DNA from: an uncultured Clostridia bacterium
Lineage (GTDB): Bacteria > Bacillota > Clostridia > Oscillospirales > Acutalibacteraceae
DNA length: 31,902 nt
Direction: 5' to 3'
Assembly: GCA_937916395.1 (NCBI GenBank)
Contig: CALFTN010000018.1
Coordinates: forward strand, 1-31,902
The position numbers were made by a program, and so were the translations under genes. Below, one piece after another: positions 1-6,277 of the stretch. The notes below the pieces were generated by a model, which did not search any database, was not told the origin of the DNA, and worked only from the letters and a program-made list of their open reading frames with translations. Within the stretch, counting starts at the first letter, position 1, and every line of letters starts with the position of its first letter.

Positions 1-73
1 TGTGTAGCACAGTTGGTAGTGCAGCTCATTCGTAATGAGCAGGTCGCAGGTTCGAATCCCGTCACAAGCTCCA
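1..73 (+). tRNA. tRNA-Thr (anticodon CGU), 5' end cut by window
   Basis: The sequence folds as a tRNA: D-stem GCAC/GTGC, anticodon stem GCTCA/TGAGC around loop TTCGTAA (anticodon CGT, reads ACG), T-loop TTCGAAT, acceptor 3' strand CACAAGC, discriminator T and an encoded CCA ending at 73. The 5' acceptor strand would be GCTTGTG, of which only TGTG is inside the window, so three bases are missing. The T-stem GCAGG/CCCGT contains an A-C mismatch. This tRNA's 3' end recurs three times downstream (203-224, 1999-2015 degenerate, 2695-2725), so it is probably an integration target. Confidence 0.93.
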
Positions 74-106
74 AAGACTACAGTTTTTCTGTAGTCTTTA
101 TTTTTT
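73..106 (+). terminator. Rho-independent terminator of tRNA-Thr
   Basis: An 11-bp stem AAAGACTACAG (73-83) / CTGTAGTCTTT (89-99) has a 5-nt T loop and is followed by A and six T. It begins on the last base of the CCA. Confidence 0.88.
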
Positions 107-132
107 CGAGGAATTAAATTAAACAATAGCAC

Positions 133-224
133 AGGGATTCGAACCTCTCGGCGAAGCCGAACATAATCGGGCGTTCGCGTAGCGAATGATGGGCAGAGCC
201 CATCGAATCCCGTCACAAGCTCCA
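133..224. repeat. Cloverleaf-like palindromic element ending in a tRNA-Thr 3' copy (copy A)
   Basis: Bases 203-224 repeat the last 22 bases of the tRNA-Thr (52-73) exactly, CCA included. Bases 134-146 are the reverse complement of its T-arm (48-60). GGGATTCGA at 134-142 can pair with TCGAATCCC at 203-211, enclosing three tri-loop hairpins: TCGGC-GAA-GCCGA (148-160), TTCGC-GTA-GCGAA (174-186) and GATGGGC-AGA-GCCCATC (188-204). The third stem shares two bases with the closing stem. The GC-rich palindromes contrast with the AT-rich surroundings. A shorter relative lies at 1962-2015. A full tRNA is excluded because there is no D-arm or anticodon arm. Confidence 0.75.
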
Positions 225-330
225 AAAGCGGCGAGATAAACTCGCCTAAAAGAATAAAGAATAGAGAATAAATAAGAAATAATAATGAGCTGTGCTTACA
301 CCGCTTTTGTATTATTCTTTATTCTTTATT
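218..330. repeat. Paired intergenic element, copy 1
   Basis: Bases 218-267 match 2010-2059 at 49 of 50 positions (G230 versus A2022). Beyond that the copies stay recognisably similar through CCGCTTTT (301-308 here, 2085-2092 there) and a run of ATTCTTTATT. AAAAGCGG (224-231) is the inverted repeat of CCGCTTTT (301-308). Inside lies the hairpin GGCGAG-ATAAA-CTCGCC (230-246). It has no coding potential. Its size and terminal inverted repeat recall a small non-autonomous element, but no target duplication was identified. Confidence 0.75.
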
Positions 331-365
331 CTCTATTCTCTATTCTCTATTCTCTATTCTCTATT
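331..365. repeat. Tandem 7-bp repeat, (CTCTATT) x5
   Basis: Five perfect copies of CTCTATT run from 331 to 365, flanked by related ATTCTTT units on both sides. The other strand reads AATAGAG, which also occurs at 260-266 and could pair with the array. It is probably a slippage-prone simple repeat inside the element that starts at 218. Confidence 0.9.
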
Positions 366-570
366 CTTTTTTATTTATTCTTTAAGAATCTCATCAGGGA
401 TTGATGTGTATATAAAAAACAATTTCAAGTTCCAAATATTACAAAAAACGGACCAAAAATTACATATCACACAATTTTTAATATTTCCTTGCTATAGTAT
501 AATTAACAGATGGGTTATGAATATTTGAATATTAATTATATAAATCCATTCGGTGAAAGGAGATAACACC
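366..570. other. AT-rich leader upstream of the orphan membrane gene
   Basis: The gene-free stretch from 74 to 570 holds the tRNA terminator, the palindromic element and the tandem repeats. This last part is plain AT-rich sequence. A TATAAT at 498-503 is the best -10 for the gene at 571, but no good -35 lies 17 bases upstream. The ribosome binding site AAAGGAG sits at 556-562. Nothing else is recognisable here. Confidence 0.45.
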
Positions 571-1941
571 ATGTGTAATTCGGATAACAATAATTTTAAC
601 GACTCTACTAACTTAGAGATTGTAGAAAATGGTAAAACATCTTTTAATGACGTTTGTAAAACAATATGGAACAATGTGATTTGTAAAGACAGTATCATCA
701 TGGCGGGGGTAATATTTATTGCGTTGTGTACAATAAACATAGTGTCTGTATTTGATTTGAGTTTGGGTTATTGGTATTTTGTAGAGCCTTTAACACCCGT
801 TTATCCCAGCATTGTTGAGTTAGCTTTTTACCTTGTTGGATTTATATTTTTTACTGTTTACACGATAATGTGCTGTAGGTACAATTTAAAAAAGCAATTG
901 CTTGCTATAACATCTGCATTAGTATTAATTATCCTTGGCTCTTTTATTACAAGCGGTTTATTTTTCCCTTTATTCAATGCCGCTACTCTTGTATTTAATT
1001 TCTTAATAAATAGTCCTGAACACGAAAATACTTTAAGTGGCATAATTCCCTATATAGCAAATCTTGTTTTTCTCATTGCTTACACTTGTTTTGTGTTCCG
1101 TGCATATGTAAAAAAATGTACGACAAAAAAATATCGTTTGTCATTAGTTAAAATTGCAGCAATTCTTTCTGTTGTTTTTACAGGGTTTCTTGTTATTTAC
1201 GGATTTGCTTTTGCAAAATATGAATATGAATATTTTAATGATGAATATTATACAGAAACACCGCAGGAATATTATCTTTCAGAAATCACAGCAGAACAAA
1301 GGAAAGTATATGCCGACATTAAAATCGGAGAGGATACAAGTTTAACAGAAAAAGAACTAGTAGAAAAAGGGTTTGTAAAGCAAAAGAAAAATTACGAAGA
1401 CTATATCTGGGACTGCTTATTCCCGTGCTATGTAGATGATTACTTAACTACAAAGAATCCTGAAAATACATTTACAAGCCAATATGCAATATATTGTTAC
1501 ACTAATGGAATGGAAGACCCGGATAGTTGGGATGACATTATAAGTTGCATAATCATTTCATACGACCAAAATGGTAAAATCAATTATAAACTCTTTATTC
1601 CTAATGCAGATGGTTGCGGCATAGATTGTTATTATTTGAATTATGAACATGGAGAACAGACCAGAAAATGGTTTGACGATATAAACAACGGCGATAACTC
1701 TGACTCTACTTTAGAATTTATCAGGAACACAGACGCCGTTATATTTGAAGATGAAAAATATGAAGGCGATAAAAAAATAAACACTTATAAAATCATATTA
1801 CAGTGCTGTTACCCTCTTGAAGTTAATTTTTATGATTTCTTGTTTGGTTATAATCCTGATTCTGAAAATTATTTTTATGATATTGAAATCATTGCTATCA
1901 ATGATAAAATTTCGTATAAACAGATTTCAGAGGAGTGGTAA
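571..1941 (+). CDS. Orphan multi-pass membrane protein, function unknown
   Basis: A 456-residue protein that I do not recognise. The ATG at 571 was chosen because AAAGGAG lies 8 bases before it; an in-frame GTG at 553 would be upstream of that site. The N-terminal half carries about five hydrophobic segments (roughly residues 43-63, 82-104, 112-137, 155-176, 196-218), consistent with a membrane domain. The second half, from about 225, is hydrophilic, acidic and rich in Tyr and Asp, with several Cys, and would form a soluble domain. No catalytic motif is evident. It stands alone between a tRNA-Thr-derived palindrome and a second copy of the same repeat, which suggests accessory cargo. Gene reality is well supported by length and ribosome binding site; function is open. 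Confidence 0.8.
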   Translation: MCNSDNNNFNDSTNLEIVENGKTSFNDVCKTIWNNVICKDSIIMAGVIFIALCTINIVSVFDLSLGYWYFVEPLTPVYPSIVELAFYLVGFIFFTVYTIMCCRYNLKKQLLAITSALVLIILGSFITSGLFFPLFNAATLVFNFLINSPEHENTLSGIIPYIANLVFLIAYTCFVFRAYVKKCTTKKYRLSLVKIAAILSVVFTGFLVIYGFAFAKYEYEYFNDEYYTETPQEYYLSEITAEQRKVYADIKIGEDTSLTEKELVEKGFVKQKKNYEDYIWDCLFPCYVDDYLTTKNPENTFTSQYAIYCYTNGMEDPDSWDDIISCIIISYDQNGKINYKLFIPNADGCGIDCYYLNYEHGEQTRKWFDDINNGDNSDSTLEFIRNTDAVIFEDEKYEGDKKINTYKIILQCCYPLEVNFYDFLFGYNPDSENYFYDIEIIAINDKISYKQISEEW

Positions 1942-1961
1942 AACACTTCAAAAATAAGTCT

Positions 1962-2015
1962 AGGGATTTGAACCTCTCGGATAGGCAGAGCCTACAGAGT
2001 CACATTTCCAGCTCC
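1962..2015. repeat. tRNA-Thr-derived palindromic element, degenerate copy B
   Basis: AGGGATTTGAACCTCTCGG (1962-1980) matches 133-151 of copy A at 18 of 19 positions; it resembles a T-arm in reverse. It is followed by the hairpin TAGGC-AGA-GCCTA (1982-1994), which shares the core GGCAGAGCC with copy A. Then comes a corrupted tRNA 3' end: GTCACA, five odd bases, then AGCTCCA (1999-2015). Relative to copy A it lacks two of the three hairpins. It begins 20 bases after the stop of the upstream gene. Confidence 0.7.
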
Positions 2016-2118
2016 AAAAGCAGCGAGATAAACTCGCCTAAAAGAATAAAGAATAGAGAAAATAATAAAGAGTTGTGCCTACCACCGCTTTTGTGTTATT
2101 CTTTATCATTTATTCTTT
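2010..2118. repeat. Paired intergenic element, copy 2
   Basis: Bases 2010-2059 match 218-267 at 49 of 50 positions, and similarity continues to about 2118. The hairpin GCGAG-ATAAA-CTCGC (2023-2037) is conserved. The CTCTATT array of copy 1 is missing here, replaced by ATTCTTTATCATTTATTCTTT, so the array probably expanded only in copy 1. As in copy 1, the element is joined directly to the tRNA-like 3' end. Confidence 0.75.
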
Positions 2119-2159
2119 AAACGATATACACAGCAAGCCGTGATTTTAATTCAGCTTCC

Positions 2160-2188
2160 TTGATTTACTACATAATTATTGATATAAT
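2160..2188 (+). promoter_or_regulatory. Sigma-A promoter for the orphan gene at 2227
   Basis: TTGATT (2160-2165), a 17-base spacer and TATAAT (2183-2188). AAGGAG at 2211-2216 then serves the ATG at 2227. The orphan gene therefore has its own promoter immediately after repeat copy 2. Confidence 0.7.
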
Positions 2189-2226
2189 CTTTGTAGGATA
2201 ATACTTAGAAAAGGAGATTATGTTAT

Positions 2227-2628
2227 ATGGCTGTACCTGAATATATAGAATCTAAGAAGAACAAAACCGATTTTGGTTGGCTAAGTGGTCTAAAGGACGA
2301 AGACGGTAAACTAAACGGATACGGAATCCACGCTTATATTACTTTGGCAATAAATCTTTTCTATTTCATTTCAAACTTGGCGTTTTGGATTTGGGGAAAT
2401 ATTTGGTATATAGATAGTTTTGCATTAAGCGTTTTTTTTGAGGAAATCCTACTCTTTTTTGATGTTATGATTTGGTTTACTTATTTACCATATCTCTTGG
2501 TTTCTGTAATAGCTCAAATTATCGGTGCAATAAAAGCCAAAAAAATAAGTGGCATATTCTTTATTAATTTAATTTTATCAGTTGTTTCGCCTGTTATTAC
2601 CGTGGCAGCAATGTATCAATGCTTTTGA
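2227..2628 (+). CDS. Small orphan membrane protein, function unknown
   Basis: A 133-residue protein with a hydrophilic N-terminus (about 1-32) and three to four hydrophobic segments (about 36-57, 64-78, 83-101, 107-130). A Lys-rich turn (KAKK) precedes the last segment. The ATG at 2227 has AAGGAG 10 bases upstream; another ATG at 2220 is out of frame and stops after six codons. I recognise no family; the layout resembles small predicted membrane proteins of the DUF4870 type, but that is only a resemblance. It has its own promoter and lies between a tRNA-Thr-derived repeat and a third tRNA 3'-end copy, so it looks like one-gene cargo. Confidence 0.78.
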   Translation: MAVPEYIESKKNKTDFGWLSGLKDEDGKLNGYGIHAYITLAINLFYFISNLAFWIWGNIWYIDSFALSVFFEEILLFFDVMIWFTYLPYLLVSVIAQIIGAIKAKKISGIFFINLILSVVSPVITVAAMYQCF

Positions 2629-2641
2629 GATAAAATCTGCG

Positions 2642-2727
2642 ATGATTGTATGGTTGATTCTGAACAATTAAAACATTTCCTTAACTACAATCATAGGTCG
2701 CAGGTTCGAATCCCGTTACAAGCTCAA
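2642..2727. repeat. Inverted repeat joined to third tRNA-Thr 3'-end copy
   Basis: Bases 2695-2724 match tRNA bases 41-70 at 29 of 30 positions (T at 2717 for C63), then CAA replaces CCA. This copy covers the variable loop, T-arm and acceptor 3' strand only. Immediately before it is a 9-bp inverted repeat, ATGATTGTA (2642-2650) / TACAATCAT (2686-2694), with a 35-base loop. The repeat starts 13 bases after the stop of the gene at 2227. This is the cleanest attachment-site-like remnant in the zone. Confidence 0.82.
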
Positions 2728-2734
2728 AAATATT

Positions 2735-2770
2735 GAACCCCAAGAACAAATGGTTTTAGGGGTTCTTTTT
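2735..2770 (+). terminator. Rho-independent terminator after the tRNA 3' fragment
   Basis: GAACCCC (2735-2741) pairs with GGGGTTC (2759-2765), followed by five T. It starts 8 bases after the third tRNA 3'-end copy, much as a terminator would follow an intact tRNA gene. It ends only 10 bases before the next start codon. Confidence 0.8.
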
Positions 2771-2780
2771 AGGTGATAGA

Positions 2781-3263
2781 ATGAAAATAAAAATATGTGT
2801 ATCTTGCGGTAAAAAATTTTCTTTAACCGAAAAAGAAATTGATTTCTATAAAAGTAAAAAATTTGATTTACCAAAACGTTGTGAAGAGTGTCGTAAAGAA
2901 AGACGAGAGTTAAAAAAACAAAAAAACAAATCTGCTTTAGTCAGATGTATTGAATGGCTTTATACAAGAAATAATAGTTTAGAAAATGCACAGAATGCCT
3001 TTAAATATAACTTTAGAAACATTGAAGAATTAAAAGAGCATTTTATAAAACATGGTTGGGAATGTAACTGTAAAACTCCAAAGAAATACTTGAAAATTGC
3101 AAATGAAATCATAAAGAGTAAAAAATCTTTGAGAAAAAATGAAAAAGATGATGGCGATATAATTTATTTCAATAAAAAAACTGGTGGAATTGTGTTTCTT
3201 TCTCCTAAAGGATATATACGTAGTTTTTACATAGTAGATATTGATTATTTCAACAGACAGTAG
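2781..3263 (+). CDS. Zinc-ribbon (zf-trcl type) protein, function unknown
   Basis: A 160-residue basic protein. Residues about 6-41 match the probable zinc-ribbon pattern known as zf-trcl: CVSCGKKF, then an acidic EKEIDFY stretch, a PKRCEECRK second knuckle, and a Lys/Arg-rich tail. The rest (about 50-160) is Lys-rich and mostly helical, with a further CNC near residue 97. No enzyme motif is seen. It begins 10 bases after a terminator with only a weak ribosome binding site (AGGTGA) and no obvious promoter, so expression is uncertain. Its place after the last tRNA-derived repeat marks the end of the accessory zone. Confidence 0.72.
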   Translation: MKIKICVSCGKKFSLTEKEIDFYKSKKFDLPKRCEECRKERRELKKQKNKSALVRCIEWLYTRNNSLENAQNAFKYNFRNIEELKEHFIKHGWECNCKTPKKYLKIANEIIKSKKSLRKNEKDDGDIIYFNKKTGGIVFLSPKGYIRSFYIVDIDYFNRQ

Positions 3264-3275
3264 TCTAACGAATAC

Positions 3276-3304
3276 TTGCAAAAAAGCTTGGTTTATGTTA
3301 TAAT
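3276..3304 (+). promoter_or_regulatory. Sigma-A promoter of the surface-polymer operon
   Basis: TTGCAA (3276-3281), a 17-base spacer and TATAAT (3299-3304). It drives the gene at 3345 and, by tight spacing, the next three genes. Confidence 0.75.
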
Positions 3305-3344
3305 TATTAAGAATTATTAACTTTTTATAGAAAGGAAGCTGAAG

Positions 3345-5171
3345 TTGAATTTACTTGGTGATAAAAATATTTTAAAAGCATCAGTAATCAATATTTATTG
3401 GGAACGCATTAACCTTTTTATTGATGTTAAAATCGAAAAATTAGATAATTCTTACGATACCCAAAAATTAGACTTCTATTTAGTAAATGGCTTACGTTAT
3501 TCAAAAGCACATTTTGAGGTTATCTCAAATGAAAATGGTGTTTATAGGTTATATCTTAATATAACTAACCCTGGTTATAATCGTTGTCTTGCAAGAGGTA
3601 CTTATAATATTCATGTTTGTTGTGGCGAAAATGATTATGGCAGATGCGTTGTCGATGAAAGCATAGTTACTAAAATGAGCGACTTTTCACGTTCATTTTT
3701 ATATGGTAATCGTGGAAGTGTTTACAATGTTGTTTTTTATATCTCAGATGATGACGATAATGCTTTACCTTTTGTTATGTATACAATGGCATCAAAAGCA
3801 ACAAGTATTGGTAATTTGAATCCTATCAGCCTTTCGTTAAAAGAAAAGGAGATTGTTTTACAATCTTTTGCTGGTAGAATTAAAAAGCGGATTTTCAAGA
3901 GGATAAAAAGTATTTGTGATAAATTTGTATCAGGTGAAGGTGCACACAGAAGAAGAATTAAGTTGATTTATAAAACTCTTTCTAAAAAATTAGAAATTGA
4001 TGGTAAAACAATTCTTTTTATGTCTGAGCAAAATCCATATATTACTGCAAACCAGAAAGCTGTTTACGATAGAATGGTTTCTCGTGGACTTGATAAAGAG
4101 TGGACTATTCTTACATCTTTCCGCCCCGCTGCTTCCGAAAAACAAGGTTTTAAAAGCTGGCTTTCTCTTTTAAAGAAAATGGCGAGAAGTAATGTGATTG
4201 TTCTTGATGATCACGCTCCAGTTTTAGACTGGTTAATGCTTAATAAAAAAACAAAAGTTATTCAACTCTGGCATGCTGGTGCAGGCTTTAAATCTTCAGG
4301 TTACAGCCGTTGGGGTAACAGTGGTTGTCCGAGTCCTTTCTCTTGCCACAGGCAATATACTTATGGTATTGCAGGTTCAAAAAGAATAGCACACTTTTTT
4401 TCTGAAGTGTGGGGTATAAATACTGAGCAGGTTTTGCCTACTGGTATGCCACGTATGGATGAGTTTTTAGATGAAAATTATAGAAAAAAAACTACAGAAA
4501 AAATATATGAGCTTTACCCTATGTGCAAAAGTAAAAAGGTGATTCTTTTTGCTCCTACTTACCGTGGCAGAAATAAGTCGGAAGCACACTATCCTTATGA
4601 GCTTATTGATTTTGAGGCGTTGTATAATCTTTGTAAAGATGAATATGTAGTTCTTTTTAAAATGCACCCATGGGTGCAAATGCCTGTACCGATTGATGAA
4701 AAGTATAAAGATAAATTTATAGATATCGGTACTTACCCTAATATAAACGATTTGTTTTATATTACAGAACTTTTAATTACAGATTATTCATCGAACATTT
4801 TTGAGTATTCTCTTATGAAAAAGCCAATGCTCTTTTTTGCCTATGATGAAATTCAGTATTCTTTCTCACGTGGTTTTCATCGTGATTATAAAGAGTCTGC
4901 TCCAGGTAAAATTGTTCATAATTTTACAGAACTTTTATCAGCTATTGAGAACAATGATTTTGAATATGAAAAAGTTCAGGAATATATAGATGAGCATTTT
5001 GATTACATTGATTCAAATGCTTCGGATCGTGTAATAGATTGGCTTATTTTAGATGATATGCCAGAAAATATGAAAAAGTCAATTGATGCTAAATTTAACG
5101 ATGCTCAAAAAACAGCACTTCTTGATTTTGAACCTGAATTAGCTGAGGAATTAACAGAAGATTTTGATTGA
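3345..5171 (+). CDS. CDP-glycerol/ribitol phosphotransferase, TagB/TagF-like
   Basis: 608 residues. The C-terminal part (about 210-570) is a Glyphos_transf domain that moves glycerol- or ribitol-phosphate from its CDP-activated form to a teichoic-acid-like polymer at the inner membrane face. Visible marks are QLWHAGAGFK with His310, FAPTYRG, KMHPW with His441, and ITDYSSNIFEYSLMKKP near 480; the two His match the family's catalytic pair. The first 200 residues form a separate, probably beta-rich domain. The start is TTG, with AGGAAG six bases upstream. It is first in an operon with an epimerase, a pyruvyl transferase and an acyltransferase; a cytidylyltransferase that could make its donor follows at 8873. 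Whether the polyol is glycerol or ribitol cannot be told from sequence alone. Confidence 0.88.
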   Translation: MNLLGDKNILKASVINIYWERINLFIDVKIEKLDNSYDTQKLDFYLVNGLRYSKAHFEVISNENGVYRLYLNITNPGYNRCLARGTYNIHVCCGENDYGRCVVDESIVTKMSDFSRSFLYGNRGSVYNVVFYISDDDDNALPFVMYTMASKATSIGNLNPISLSLKEKEIVLQSFAGRIKKRIFKRIKSICDKFVSGEGAHRRRIKLIYKTLSKKLEIDGKTILFMSEQNPYITANQKAVYDRMVSRGLDKEWTILTSFRPAASEKQGFKSWLSLLKKMARSNVIVLDDHAPVLDWLMLNKKTKVIQLWHAGAGFKSSGYSRWGNSGCPSPFSCHRQYTYGIAGSKRIAHFFSEVWGINTEQVLPTGMPRMDEFLDENYRKKTTEKIYELYPMCKSKKVILFAPTYRGRNKSEAHYPYELIDFEALYNLCKDEYVVLFKMHPWVQMPVPIDEKYKDKFIDIGTYPNINDLFYITELLITDYSSNIFEYSLMKKPMLFFAYDEIQYSFSRGFHRDYKESAPGKIVHNFTELLSAIENNDFEYEKVQEYIDEHFDYIDSNASDRVIDWLILDDMPENMKKSIDAKFNDAQKTALLDFEPELAEELTEDFD

Positions 5172-5185
5172 AAGGTAATAAGTTT

Positions 5186-6253
5186 ATGTTAGAAAGTGTA
5201 GAGAATAGAGTATTACAAAATGATTTTGACTCTCTTGCAAACAGTAGCGTGCCATTTGATAAATTAGATGGTAAAACTGTATTAGTAACAGGTGCTACGG
5301 GTCTTATAGGTTCACAGTTTATAAAATCTATTGTATGTTATAATCGTGTAAATAAAACTGATATTAAAGTAGTAGCGTTTGCAAGAAGTGAAGAAAAAGC
5401 AAAGAAAGTTTTTGGTGAAATTCCAAATATTGAACTTCTTATAGGTGATATCAACAGCAAAATTGAGTATAGTGGTAATATAGATTATATTATTCACGGC
5501 GCTTCTGCAACAAGCTCCAAATATTTTGTGGAACATCCTGTAGAAACAATCTATACCGCAATAGATGGTACAAAAAATATTCTTGAATTTGCTAGAGAGA
5601 AAAATGTAGAAAGCTTTGTTTATCTTTCTTCTTTAGAGGTTTACGGCACACCAGATGGCACAAAAGAAAAAATCTCAGAAAATGATTATGGCTATATAGA
5701 CCAGCTTAATGTTCGTTCAAGCTACAGCGAAGGCAAAAGAATGGTGGAATGCCTTTGTTGCTCTTATGCTTCTGAGTATAATGTGCCAGTTAAAATTGCA
5801 CGTCTCTCACAGACATTTGGTGCTGGTGTAGAGTATAACGATGGTAGAGTTTTTGCTGAATTTGCAAGATGTGCTATTGAAAAACGAAATATAGTTCTTC
5901 ATACCCAGGGGAATACAGTAAGAACTTATTGTTACACAACTGATGCAATTTCAGCACTTATTTATATTGCACTTTTTGGCGAAAATGGGACTGCTTATAA
6001 CGTAACTAACCCTGACACAGCTTGTTCAATTAAAGAGATGGCTCAGTTGGTTTGTGACACGTTCCCTGATTCAGAAATAAAAGTAGTGATTGATATTCCA
6101 GAAAATATTGCTTCATTCGGATATAATCCAGAAATGGTAATAAGACTTGATTCTTCAAGGCTTGAGGCTTTAGGTTGGAAAGCAACAGTTGGTATAAAAG
6201 AAATGTTCCAGCGACTTGTAGAAAGCATGAAATCTTTCACAAATTTAAATTAA
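5186..6253 (+). CDS. NAD-dependent epimerase/dehydratase (extended SDR)
   Basis: 355 residues from the ATG at 5186. An upstream TTG at 5168 is possible but would overlap the previous stop, whereas AAAGG at 5171-5175 suits the ATG. The Rossmann motif GATGLIG is at 36-42, the catalytic YSEGK is at Tyr180-Lys184 in the usual YxxxK form, and SSLEVYG supplies the active-site Ser region. Extended SDRs of this kind convert nucleotide sugars (4-epimerases, 4,6-dehydratases, UDP-glucuronate decarboxylases). The exact substrate is not readable here. Its place inside the polymer operon suggests that it supplies a modified sugar, or reduces the polyol precursor, for the same surface glycan. Confidence 0.85.
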   Translation: MLESVENRVLQNDFDSLANSSVPFDKLDGKTVLVTGATGLIGSQFIKSIVCYNRVNKTDIKVVAFARSEEKAKKVFGEIPNIELLIGDINSKIEYSGNIDYIIHGASATSSKYFVEHPVETIYTAIDGTKNILEFAREKNVESFVYLSSLEVYGTPDGTKEKISENDYGYIDQLNVRSSYSEGKRMVECLCCSYASEYNVPVKIARLSQTFGAGVEYNDGRVFAEFARCAIEKRNIVLHTQGNTVRTYCYTTDAISALIYIALFGENGTAYNVTNPDTACSIKEMAQLVCDTFPDSEIKVVIDIPENIASFGYNPEMVIRLDSSRLEALGWKATVGIKEMFQRLVESMKSFTNLN

Positions 6254-6277
6254 AAGTTGTTGATATGGAGAAAACAT

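Noticed and set aside
120..380. CRISPR-like array in the repeat region
   Set aside because: Repeats are 7 bp tandem units or palindromes without spacers of regular length; no cas gene is in the window.
292..528. 78-residue reading frame on the plus strand
   Set aside because: It is made mostly of the CTCTATT repeats (YSLFSILYSLF pattern), has no ribosome site and lies in a palindromic element.
1935..2120. 61-residue reading frame over repeat copy B
   Set aside because: It overlaps the previous gene's end, runs through repeats and has no start signal.
2641..2727. A second complete tRNA-Thr gene
   Set aside because: Only the part from the variable loop to the acceptor end matches; there is no D-arm, anticodon arm or 5' acceptor strand, and the terminal CCA is CAA.
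1..3263. Prophage or integrative element with integrase
   Set aside because: No integrase, transposase or structural phage gene is encoded here; only attachment-like repeats and three orphan genes are seen.
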